NCBI GenBank assembly: GCA_024305405.1
Contig: JAKNDB010000107.1
Location: forward strand, 4,634,501 to 4,698,500
DNA from: Dirofilaria immitis
Taxonomy: Eukaryota > Nematoda > Chromadorea > Rhabditida > Onchocercidae
DNA: 64,000 nt
Direction: 5' to 3'
The first letter of the stretch is position 1. The number at the start of each line of letters is the position of its first letter. The notes beneath the pieces are model-generated. The model was not told the DNA's origin, searched no databases, and worked only from the letters and a program-made list of their open reading frames with translations. The position numbers and the translations under genes are program-made. Positions 26,567-39,031 of this stretch are shown here, piece by piece.

Positions 26567-26598
26567 AAAATATTTTCATCTGAAGATGAAAATATTTT
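26567..26598. repeat. perfect palindrome, 15-base arms
   Basis: AAAATATTTTCATCT, two bases, then its exact reverse complement. It lies 30 bases left of the inverted-repeat element. It may form a hairpin or cruciform; no role can be assigned. Confidence 0.8.
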
Positions 26599-26628
26599 TA
26601 TATGACTGGTCATTTTTATTGAATGACC

Positions 26629-26834
26629 TTAATTTTATAATTTAGAAACAAAAAGGAAACCACTTATAATAATTCAACTTAGAAAGAGTACGGCAACATG
26701 ATAAAAAGAAAAAATTACTGCAAAAAATGATATTACAAAGATTTATTTTTATTTTTGCTATTTCAAATGAAATTTTACATCATAATTTGAACTATTATAA
26801 GTGGTTTCCTTTTGTTTCTAAATTATAAAATTAA
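26629..26834. mobile_element. MITE-like element with about 49-base inverted ends
   Basis: The left end at 26629-26677 and the right end at 26786-26834 are reverse complements with about two differences (one A-run indel, one A/G). They start TTAATTTTATAATTTAGAAA and flank about 108 unrelated bases. It is non-coding. The size and inverted ends fit a miniature inverted-repeat transposable element. A clear target-site duplication was not identified, so a simple inverted duplication remains possible. Confidence 0.6.
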
Positions 26835-29646
26835 TTGCATTTAAAGACGAAACTTGTCGCCTTTATCATTAATTTTTTTAATTTAAAAAATAGAAGAAAC
26901 AAAAGATTTTAATATTCTCAAATTTCTATTGTAATAATTAACAAAGTGCATATTTCTTTTGTATAACTTTAAATTAAATTTTATCAAATCAGTTGACCAG
27001 GAAATTGTGGCTAATCCATGGAATGCCAAAATAATATTATCCTTTATTTGAGTACAAAAATTATTTCTGTATGTAGTTCTTTAATGTCACAACGTTTTTT
27101 TATTTCAATCTCTATACGCTTATTAATTCCTACCAAATTTAATTCATTTCTTTAATCGATCATTTTGATTAAGTTGGTTGAAGAATGCTAAATTCTAAAA
27201 TGATATGTGGTGATATATTACATCTTATCTTGAAATTTTAATAGGCGATAAATTGAGGCATCATATAAGTTCGTATATGTTATTGATTATTGAACAGTTG
27301 CTTTTCATATCAACTATACGAAAGAATTGCAACATTTGATCACATAAAATTTCAATTATATGAATGAATATGTGAGCAAAGCCTGTCTTTAAATTAAAAT
27401 TTTTTTATTATTCACTTTAAGAAAAATATATTTTTGCATGTACCACGTTTATTGCTTTTGCATGTATTTTTTTCAGAAATTTTGAAATTACGATGTAATT
27501 CAGAAAATTTAACCGGTTTTGTTCAATTTTTTCATATGATTGATAATGGTCAAGTGCAAAATACTTTTTGAAATAAATGACTTTAATGTTTATCTAAATT
27601 TGATGCTCAATTTGTAAAATCAAAAAATAAAAAAGTGATAGTTAATTTATGTAAAATTTTGTAAATTTCTTTTGTTAAAAAATAGCATTAATTAACCTTC
27701 TTTGATAAATTATACCTGAAATTGTTTAAATCAAATATTATTTTTAACCATTTTTGCCGTTGAAGCTATTTCATTTTTCTTGACAATTTCAGTCTCAAAA
27801 TTCCAATATATTTATCCTAAAATCTGTTTATCGAAAAAGAGAGTGTAAATCTTTTACAAACGTAATTTATTTTGGATGGATGAATTGTTGTTCAATTCTA
27901 ATTCTTCTGCGGTACGGTTAAAATAAACGATCAAAGGCGGAACTGTTTATTCTTTATCAAAGGAAAGCATTTCATAAAATTTTTAAATTCGAACACAAAA
28001 GATATGATATATGCGCTCCCAATATAAATACATTTATACCAGCGTGAGAAATAATTTTTAGAATTTTTTATGCAAATTCCTTGTATTTTTCCCTTTTTTC
28101 AGCCAATAAAAATTGGTGTCTAATTTGCATGCATTACAAGAAATTTCTTCCATTTTTCTTGTCAAAATTTCCAAAAAATTGAAAGTTTCCTTTTTGTCGT
28201 ATTTTCAAAAATATTTATTAAATTTCCTATCGTTTCTTTTTTGTTTAGATATTGAAAATTTAATATTAAATTACATAACTTTCATAATTGCATACCATGG
28301 GATAATAACATTTACAACTGTAATGCTAATGTTTATAGAATATTTATTAAATTTTCGGAATTTAAATTAAATTTTTTTAAAAATCACTTTTAATTTGAAT
28401 TTAGTTTGTTTAAAAATTCCTCAAATCCAAATTTAAATTACTTTAAATGAATTCATGATGTTTTTGACATTTTTTAATGCTTTACTTTCATATTTATATA
28501 TGATAACACAGCAAACTTTGCAAGAATTCACTTTTTTTCTATCTTTTATATTAGTAATGAAGAACATAGAAAACAATCATATTTTAATTTCATAACTTTC
28601 ACATATTATTAATCAGTATCGATTCGCAATATGAGTAATAGACTACTGTAAATTTTTTTATTTCCATTAATTTCGATAGATATATTCAAAATAATATTTC
28701 ATTTTAACTTCGATATATAAATTTTCTTTTCCCTTATACATTTTTCTCATAAATTTTATTACTAATAAATTGTGTTATTAAATTGAATTTAATTACTTTC
28801 ATTTGTCACATGAGAAGTAACATTACTTAATAGTGCAAAAATGTACCCTTAATATTTATATATTTAAAACCTTAATATTTATATATTTAAAATGAATTTT
28901 AGCTAAGGCATGCATATTTTATTAAACTATTATTTCCATTTCACTTCTTACCTAATTTCTTCTTTTTTCCTACGAATTAACTTGCCTTCTTCGTTTAACC
29001 AAATTCTTAGCGATCAGAATAATTAATATCATTTAAATTTATAAATATAACTTTATGGAAATTTTGTCAACAAATTGCTTGAAATTAATCTAAAAACAAA
29101 CTTAGAAAAATATTCCGTTATATTTTAAAATTGCACACTATTTCTCATTAAAAAGATCCATTAGTTAAAGAATTTTTGCGATAAAATATTTATTAAATCA
29201 TTGAGAAAGTATATTCTATTTTTAGAAAGTGATTCGAAGATTATTGACGAATGTTTTTAAATTTCATCATTTTATAAAAATTTTTTCGTAAAATTTCTTT
29301 TTATATGTATAAGATCCATTAGTTATGAAGTTTTTATAATGAAAACATTTCTTGAATCATTTTCACATGTTATTCTATTGATCAGATTTAAAAACACCTT
29401 CCCTTTTAAATGAAGTTTTGTATTTCAAATGTATTTTATATTCTTGCTATTACTATTAAAAGCTCTTTTCTAGTCCAAACTTTTCTGAATTTTTGCGAAT
29501 CGAATAATTTTTTCCATATTCGTCCATCGATTTGTTAAAATTTGGAATCCTTAAATTATCTAACTTCATTGTTAGGATAACAAATTTTATGAACTGCATA
29601 AACTAAATTTTTCGGCTGCCAAATAACCCGGGCATTTAACAAGCTT

Positions 29647-32600
29647 ATGAAAACGACTAAATCGTACGATTCGAATATGCATAAAGAGCTGCCAAACAAC
29701 TTTGAATCACCTAGTATCAGCTTTCCATCTACGCCAACAACGAAAAGCTTCAAACGAAACAACGTTCGAGCACTCAAAAATACGTATCGGCGACCGGGAG
29801 GATTTGAAATGATTCTTGCTTCGGTTGATGAATCGCTTGATCTTCTTTCTGATTTAATTGGTACCAATAAAACTGATGATTCAAATTCACGAAATCATGG
29901 ACGACATCGTTCGCCTAATGCTTCGGATCTTGTTGATAAACATGATTGTGCTATGTGGAAGACTGATAAAAAGCTGATAAATACAATAAATCGACTGAAA
30001 AATCTTCCTCACAATCAGGATCTCTTGCAGTAGCAAAAATCGATTTAACAGGCGAAGAAATTATACAATGGATGGGTGGTTTACCAATAATTAATCCAAA
30101 CAAAATGCTGGCATATTTTTGCGGTGGTACAAATCAAGAAACGAAAAAATTTTATCAAATCATGAATCATATAAAATTTTCTCTCTTACTCAACAACATC
30201 AATCTAATAATCAGATTACGGAAAATTTAATTCATAAGGTTTGTTTTAATTTCAGATTTCATTACGAACGTTTTGATAATTATAATCCATTTACTTTTTT
30301 ACTCATTAGAAATTATAATGCAAATAAATTCCAAAATTATTATTGAAATTCTATTAATCAAGTGAAATGTATTTAAAAGTTATTCGTTCAGTTTTTCATT
30401 TCTCGATTTCCTTATCATTTTTGAATGAACTTATTGTAATCTATCTATTCTAATAAATCGAAAAAATGATTATTTCTCGGTAAACTTGAAAGTGAAGAGT
30501 GAAAGTCCATCTTCTGATTGTTTAGAATACGAATTACTGCATGAGTAATTAGGGAAAATAACACGAATATTGTAAATTTTTTCGAAATTCTAATTTATGT
30601 ATGATCCCGAGCATGATTGAGAGAATGGAAAAATTAATATTTAACAACTTATATATTTTGTTCTATTCAAAATGTATTACACATATCAATTTATATTCAA
30701 GACATATATGCCATTAAATATTCTGAAAATTCAGAAAACCCTTGAAATAACTAATGGTTTGGTTACGAATTGATGTTCATTTATTATAGAAATTTTTACT
30801 ATTACAATAGTTGCAAATGCTATATCCTTTTTATCTCTAAAATATTTAAAAGGATCAAACTGCAGCGATATTGGAATAAAATGTTTAGACAAGGAATTTA
30901 TTGCAAGGATTTCCATGACTGGAATGAAATGTTTATAAATGATATTCTTTCTAGTTCATAGAATATTAATTAGAAGAATTAGATGATCGATAACGGAATG
31001 TTTATGATTGTATCCTAAATCCTTTTCATTTTTATTTATTTTACTAATTTCTATTACTTGGAAATGATAACTTTTCTGTTTCATAAGGTATTGTTCAGAA
31101 CGATCAAATTGCAGTAGTTAATGATAATTCGGCTTGGTTTTTTATTTGTTTTAGCGTCTTTCGAAGAAATAAAAATAGCTAAAATTAAAGCATGTTTTTT
31201 TCTCTTACCGTCTCAAAATAATATGGAATTTTGATTTGTTCACATACAATAACAATAGGTCATCATCATCATCTCTCGAAGTATCATTCAACCATCACAG
31301 GAACAGAACTATCACCGTTAGGTTGCATTTGTCCAATGGGAAATATAAAATGAGTGGAGAATAAAGAGGGAAGAGACATTATTGGTTGAATGCAACTCCT
31401 ATCCAACTCATCCTTCATCATTTTTGCAAAGTATTGAACTAAGTTTTTGCATTACATCAGCCAAATTCTTGATTGTATCATTAATATAAAGAGCTAAGTC
31501 AATTATTGGATTGGTTGCTATTATCAAAAACATTCAAATGATGGAATGTGTAAGTGTTTTGACATATTATTTGTAATCTTTTTTCCATTTTTGTTATAGA
31601 ATTTTTCAATAAATTTGCATTAAATAAGAATGTCCTTAAGATACTATCATAAGCGTTAATTTTGATGTTTTTTTAACCTTCTGAAATTCAAAAATTCTTT
31701 TTACCAATGAAATTTGTCAGTGAAAATCGTTGAGAAATGAGAAGGAAAAAAAAAGATTTCAAGGGTACGTATATTAAAAGTCTATCACAAATTAATTTTA
31801 ATGTTTTTTTATCTTTTGAATTTCAAAATTTTCTTTTTTTCATTTATCACTTAAATTTGGAATGAAAATCAATGTGGAATGAAAAAAAAGAATTTTCAAC
31901 GGCGTTTGATCAATTTTTACATTTTTCACCTTTTGAACTTCAAAAATTTTCTTTTTCATTCATCAATTGGATTTGTTAATAAAAGTTAATGAAAAGTAGA
32001 AAAACAAAGAAGAGATTCTAAGATACGTTAAATATCTCTTACAAATTAATTTTAATGTTTTTCACCTTTCGAACTTCAAAACTTCCTCTTTCACTTATCA
32101 ATGAAATTTTGTTGTATAGTTCAATAAAGAAATTAAAGCGAAAGAATAATGTAAGCGAAAGCATAAATAAAAAGGAAGAAATGGTATTTATAATTTGAAA
32201 TAATTCCTAACCGGGAAATATTTCAGGGACTATTCCATGATGCTTATAAGAAAATATTGAACATTACTTTCAAATAATTATTTTATAAGAATGCTGTTAT
32301 GTTTAGACGAAAGTCACCAAAAAAATCAGCGGGAGCTATGAAAAAGTGATCATTATCTGATTTGTCACTGATAGTTTTAATAAAAAAATTGAACCATTTG
32401 ATAATTGGCAATATAAGCTTTTTCTAAAAAGATAATATATTTAGGACATCTTCATCGATAGATTCATGGTCTAAACAGCTTATTTGATTCTGGAATATGA
32501 ATTAAAACGAGAATCAACTTGGAGCACAAAATATAAATTAGTTGCGATAAATCTCACTCATTATTTTTTCCATTCATCATATAAAATCCGGATTTCCGAA

Positions 32601-35600
32601 AATTTACAATTTGAATTTCACATTGACCAGAAAGGTCTAATACTCTTCTATTTTTTGATACAATCCAGATTATACGAATGTGTTCCAACAAAGAAGTGAT
32701 AGTTTTTTTCTAAGCAGTGATTTTTTTCATACCTTAATTATTGGTTTTATACAGCATGATAACGAGCTATTCTCGCTACTTTAAATTAATTTATCTGATG
32801 CTTTCTAAATTCGACATTTATGCTTGATTTTTGATTTGATAGTCCAATTGAACAAATTAATAGTTATAATATATGGAAATTAACTTAATATCCTTCAATT
32901 CGACTTGAAAACTTTCACCATAATATTCAGATTAAATTTCTATATTTGGTATTTGATATATATTACTCATATGATTTAATATCGATTTAATCCAGCTTAA
33001 TATCTAAATATCTATGGTTATTAACTATTTCGAAATTGGTATTTGTCATTTAAAATTCGAACTAGATGCTAATTTGGTGTTTAAATGAAATTGATTAAAA
33101 TAATTCGCTCTTATTACTAATCTATTTTCGATTTTTCAATTTCGTATAAGGTCCGATTTATATAGATTTATAATGTTTCAATTTCAACATAATTTGCTTC
33201 TTCATCATACTTAATCTTTTTTAAAAATAATGTAATCAACATTTTAAATTTATTCCATCGCTTTGCAGTTGTGACTTAAATAATATGACACCGATAAAAA
33301 TTTCATATAGCGTCAAATTATACTTTGTCAAATTATTTTCAAACAAATGCAAAATACGAAACGATAATTTCTTTCCTTTTCGCCTGTTCTTTTTTAATGC
33401 AAAAAGGAAAAGATTTTCTTCAAAGAATTTGCAATCAATTAAAATCGATTATTATGCCTTGCAATTTTTTCCCTATCTTTTAAATTCTTAGTTATTAAAA
33501 ATTCCTTTGAAAATTTAGTTTTTGTTGTATAATTCAAAATAACTTAAATTTGGCTAGACAGTATTTTTCGGATTTAATGATCGGAGATAATTTAACAAAT
33601 AATACTTATGTATTTGAAGAATTAATCTTGGATAAACTTAATAGGTTATTGTAAATACCTGTAAATAATCTATAATGTTATCTATATATTAATATGGTTA
33701 GTAAGGAAATCAAGAAAAATTTTTAAAATGTATGGAAAGTCTGAGGAAATTTTATGCAAATACTTAAATTTGAAGTATGTGTAAGAAATAGGGTTGGAAA
33801 AGTCTTATTCAAATTCTCAAATTTAAACACATTTAATAAATACAGTTGGAATTGAATAAAATTTTTTTCGTTAGATGTGTTTAAATTTGGGCAAATTTAG
33901 AAATAAAGATCGAAGTAAATATTTAAAAAGAATACGCAAACTTCAAACTCAAGCAAATGCAGAAATACAATCGTCCCCAATCGAAACAAGAAGCACTTTA
34001 CCGCGATGTATCAACATGAGCAATTCAATTCATCTACGATACTTTTGAAGAAAAATATTGTAAGAAAGCTTCTTTGAATGTCCTTTAAATATCTCACGTA
34101 GCTTCTTTTCGCACGTATTTTCATATGATTCACATAGCAATTTATAGAATCAAATTCCTTTTAAAATACGGCCTTTTTTTACCTTCATTGTCCAATATGG
34201 AATGCAACTGTGGGAAATTTCTTTGTTCTAAATTATCAAAACCTAAGGTTAGAAGTTTTTACAGTTATTTCTTTTCTTAGTCCTTTTGGATATCTTTTAG
34301 ATGTTATGCATCTTGAGAGTTTTTTCTTTTTTTTTTGGATAACTTTTAGATAATGTTTGTTAACATCGAGGTTTTGGGTATATTTTGAATTATTTAGATA
34401 TTATTCGGGTTTTTAGGGTATAAAAGTTACTGTGAATATTTTTGATCTTATTGTTCATTACTGAAAATAACATTTCGGTTTACTTTTTCATTTCGGATAT
34501 GAGTAAACTTTCATATCCGTAAGGAAATAATTCGTAAAAACTTGTTTAAAATACCTCCACTTGCATATGTGCGATCATATGTGATTTTGCTGTTATTCAT
34601 GAAAACAACTTATCGGGAATTCTTTCTCAAAATTCTGCTATAAACCAAATGACTGACAGGAATTACAAAATGCGTGTAAACATAATTAATCATTGATTAT
34701 ATCCGAAGAAGTTGTAAGCATTTTTCTAATTTTAACTTTGCTTTTTCGGAAAGATTCGACGAAACTTTGTTCTCATGGTTATTTAGTCATTGAGGAAAGA
34801 AATCGAATAGCGAAAAATTGAATTTTTCAGGAATTTCACTTTTTTCCGGAATAATTCATTTTTATATTATTGCCGTAACAAGTTTTTAGAATTTTCTATT
34901 AAGTTTATGCATGCTTGCGCATATGCGCTGCTGTTGTGATTATTTATCTCTCCGTGTAGAAATCAACAAATTCCTTATATTAATTTAAAAAAAAGATGAC
35001 ATATGTTCTCGTTGTCTCAAAATTTTGCTTATAATCGAAGAATTTCAAAATTAAACAGTAACATATGAATCATCATATAATCTGTGTTTGTTATTGTTAT
35101 TAAACAATCATCTCAAAGCAAATATATGAATAAAATGATAGTTGAATGAAACTACTGAATAATTTTTTTGGAATATGCAATAAGATATTGCAAGCTTTGC
35201 TTTAAGTATAAGACATCTTCAGTTTTGCTTCCCGCTTTATTTCACTGCAGATAGTTTCAGCTTTATTTTATCTATAAATACCGCATCTTAAATACTTTCT
35301 CTATCTATACCACATCTCTTGATTAAACTATTTGAAGACTACCTTGATAAGCGGAGAAAGCGGAGAAGAAAATTAGCTATCTTCTTTTACCAAAAATTAG
35401 AAGCCTTCAAATAGTTTCATTAAGAAAAGCACTGACAGATTTACCTAATTTCTTGCAATCGGATTTTCAGTTTAAAAAAAGAATACTGTAAAGTAGCTTT
35501 ATTAAATTCTCGATGAAACGTAAACATGCTGCATACGGAAAACTTTATCACAGTGCCACGTATTCAATCACTTTAAAGTGAAGAATATTTTTCATATTTT

Positions 35601-38600
35601 ATTTTTATTCCTATTAACTGATATTCGACCAGAACCGTATTAATTCCACGAAATAATGTTTTATAACATTCATTGTGCTACAAAGTTTTAAGGTTTGATT
35701 TCTTGCATAAAATTTTAACTAATTAAAATTATTTTTGATTTTATTTTCAGTTAATACTAAACAAGAAACCAAAAACAGCGAACTGGTCCACTTCTACGAG
35801 AGAATCGGAAGTAAGTGATCACGATAGAAGAATTGCGAAAAAGGTATTGTATTAATTGATAAGTTATTTTAAAGAAACAAATATTATAGCTTTATTTTGC
35901 ATGCAATTATCCATGTTCCATCGAAGTATTCATTGAAATTTCGATGCGAAAAAAAACGATAGATCTGTCAATGTTGCTACTGTTTTGTTGATAACGAATG
36001 AATAGTTACATGATGTTTTATGCTTAGGGTATCGGAAAGCCTCATGTGCCAGAAACACCACACAAAAGCTATCAGCAAATAGAGTTCATTCTTAATTCAC
36101 AAAAAAAACGAATAAAGTGGTATAAGTAGAATCACTTTGATTTCAAATCTCATAATACCTGCATAATAAATAGCATGTAAACTTGAATGGTATAAGTAAG
36201 ATTAGTTTATCTTCAAATCTCATCATCTCATTCGCATGATTATATATCGATATCCTAAGTACAAAGCATATGAAATCTGATTTCATATATTATATTCATT
36301 GTATTTGAACAGTCTATTCTGGGATGACTTCTCCTCAAGTTTCATTTATTGATCTTCGATTGATGTATATTATTTTTTCAAAGAATGATCATACAAACAA
36401 TCGTTTTCTTTCGCAATAGTATTCTTTAAAATGTGAAGAATGATATGATTAATCTTAAAATTTGAATAGTGATTTTTAAACTTTTTTATAAAGGAAATAA
36501 TAAGCAGTTTCTTTGAATTGTACAGTTGATACGGGATAATTTTAATAAGTCAATGGTGCAAACAATTAATGCCTATGAGAGCATTTACTCGAAATTTTGG
36601 ATTGCTGCAGAATTTTCGTACAAATTATTCAAGTTTATTTTCTTTTTCGACTACGAACTAAAGAATTTCCGGTGATTTGATGCTGAAGATGGTCATATCA
36701 TATTTATTTTAAAAAACAATAGTAGCAAAATACTAATTGCTTCAAATAAGAAATTTTTCATCTCCATGGATACATCATGGAAAGTAATAGAAATATTTCA
36801 ATAATATCTTTTAATTCGCTAACAAAAATCACAAAGTTCGAAGGCAATCTCTTAGTGTAAAATGACTTGTAAAATGAAATTTGTAATACATCAGGCAACA
36901 TTACGAATTGCAGTGATTTTATTCCACTTGTCATTATCTTGTTATATACGTTACAGAATAATCGAACTGACGGTGAAACCGGTTGCAGTGACAATCTGGA
37001 GCGGACATCAGTTCGCAGTATCATTGCTGGATATCAGCAAAGGCAGCTTTCATCGAAACCATCTTATACTGCACAAGGCCAGAATTAAACATCAAATTAT
37101 CGATTTTCAGATTTATGTTTTACTGATTAAATTAATACGAAGGAATCAGAAGAAATTTCTGCTAGTAGACAGTCATATTAGTTAGCATCTTCATATATTT
37201 ATTTATAAGTCATCAGAATGTAGTCTGATTCCATTTTTTTCTTATCATTAAATTTATTTCCGATCGTTTTTTGAATTATGTAAGATTTTTACAGCATTGG
37301 GTTTTTTGTTCTTGGCGATTAATACAAAATGAAGTATGAGAGGAAATTATGAATTTATTCAACCCGATTCATTTCATCTCTCTTTCGCTATTTTTTATTG
37401 AGGAATGCTAGTATAGACTTCTTTTAAATTGATTTTTCTTAAATCCCTTCAAATTCATTTTTTCTTCTGTTAATTCGAGCTTTCAAAAGCTTAGTAGTAG
37501 GAAAACTACAAAAATGACCCTAAGCAGTTTAACTAATTAAAATATTTGGAATTAGAACTATTGTATTCTAATTAAACTTTAAAAATTCAAATGATTCAAA
37601 ATTTCAAAAGAAAAAGTCCCAAAACTCTGAAAAAAAAAAAGAATTCTTAGTTCATTTAATCAAAACGTTTGTATTTAAAAATTGTTATGAACAGTAATAA
37701 TCGATCGCAACAGATAGAGGAGCAATATTTCTTCGCCTTTCAATCCATCATGAGTAATCATCTCCGCTTGTATTATTGATTCTTTTATAAATGACACTTT
37801 TTCGCTGTAAGACCTCCTTTGTGCCGCCAATTATTTGATTTGATTCTGTTCAAATATATTCATTTATCGATTTATTCATTACTTAAATTATATATTTGAG
37901 AGTTTTTTCATCGTTATATGTTCTTTTTCACTCCTTCCTAATTTTCCAATTTGAATTTATTTTTCGGGAATTTACAGGATTGTCACTGGGAAATTCAATA
38001 ATAATACAAAAAAGAGAAGATACTATTAGTAGCCAAATATCACTGGGATCAGAAATTGTTGAGGGTGAAGTGCACACCAACGTTTCACCATCTGTTGTAT
38101 CAATCGAATTACAAAAAGCTTCACCAAGAACAAACAATATTATGGAATCCAAAAACCAGTAGCAGTCAGTTGTTTAAAAATAATTTAAAAACTTGCTTAG
38201 TATCATCATTGTCCGTCTATTAAAGTGTTATCATCTCAGTCCTCCTTTAATTTATCCGTTAAGGTAAGGTAATTGTTTATAAACTAAAATATCACAGTGC
38301 GGCAATGATTTTCTCTGATTATTAGAATGTTTGATATTCTGTATCAACGTAGCTATGAACTGTGTGAAATGCATCGATTATTTATATGAACTATATCAAT
38401 TATATGGAATGATTTCAGGCTCCACCGGCACCACCATTGCCACCAATTCCAACACATTTGAAAAGTTCACAGCTTAAGTTGCTAAATGGTAATGGTGGGT
38501 CTTCACCGATATCAACAAATTTTTCCAATGGCGCTCATAAGAGGGCACCAACAATCGTAACTTCAACTTCGGCCTCAACTCAAGATTCCAACAAACACGA

Positions 38601-38740
38601 AGCAATAGATGCAAAATTTATTCCAACAGGCATGGTTTCTCGTTTCCAATCTGGTTGTTTCCCGAAGCGTCTTTGTTGTGTCTGTCTTAATCATAAGAAG
38701 AGTATAATCGTAGCGGATACGTCATTCACTGCTGAGATTC
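29647..38740 (+). CDS. N-terminal extension exons of the septin gene (unrecognised sequence)
   Basis: Exons proposed: 29647-30238, 35751-35843, 36028-36116, 36957-37017, 37978-38263 and 38419-38740. The last ends at donor GTGAGC in phase 1, which fits septin exon 39032 exactly. Peptide marks: RRPGGFEMILASVDESLDL, GEEIIQWMGGLPIINPNKML, RWYKSRNEKILSNHES, GIGKPHVPETPHKSYQQIE, then APPAPPLPPIPTHLKSS followed by Ser/Thr-rich text. I recognise no domain. Exon 1 is short by two bases at runs 29968-29972 and 30116-30120; adding one at each makes 594 bases. The third exon needs one base at the A8 run near 36105. The stretch 38156-38215 has stops in every frame, so that exon is not solved. It could be a separate gene, but phase, strand and lack of a stop favour one gene. 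Confidence 0.55.
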
Positions 38741-39031
38741 GTGAGCATTACGGTCTCTTACATCAAATTATTACTGACTATAATATTTTTTCACAAAAGA
38801 AAAAAAAGTGTTACCAAATAAAAGAAGAATTAGCTTTATCAGATTGGTTCGTTATCGATCGAATAAGAAATGATATTTTTAGCAGGATCATTTAAGCCAA
38901 AAAAAACATTAAAATCATAGAAAATATGCGACTAGCTGAGAATAAAGATGTATTAAAGTGATGAAATCACTCCAGAAGTGAAAGCATATAGAACAGTGCT
39001 AATTGATTGATGATTTACAATATTTTTACAG

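Larger units (their letters stand above)
22639..29643. other. long presumed intron of the septin gene
   Basis: Seven kilobases without a supported exon. The 25980-26560 part is noticeably less AT-rich. It is followed by a palindrome and a small inverted-repeat element. A short ATG-to-donor frame at 24144-24188 (MISTNSSEIWREHNK then GTTCGT) could be another first exon, but evidence is thin. Confidence 0.35.
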
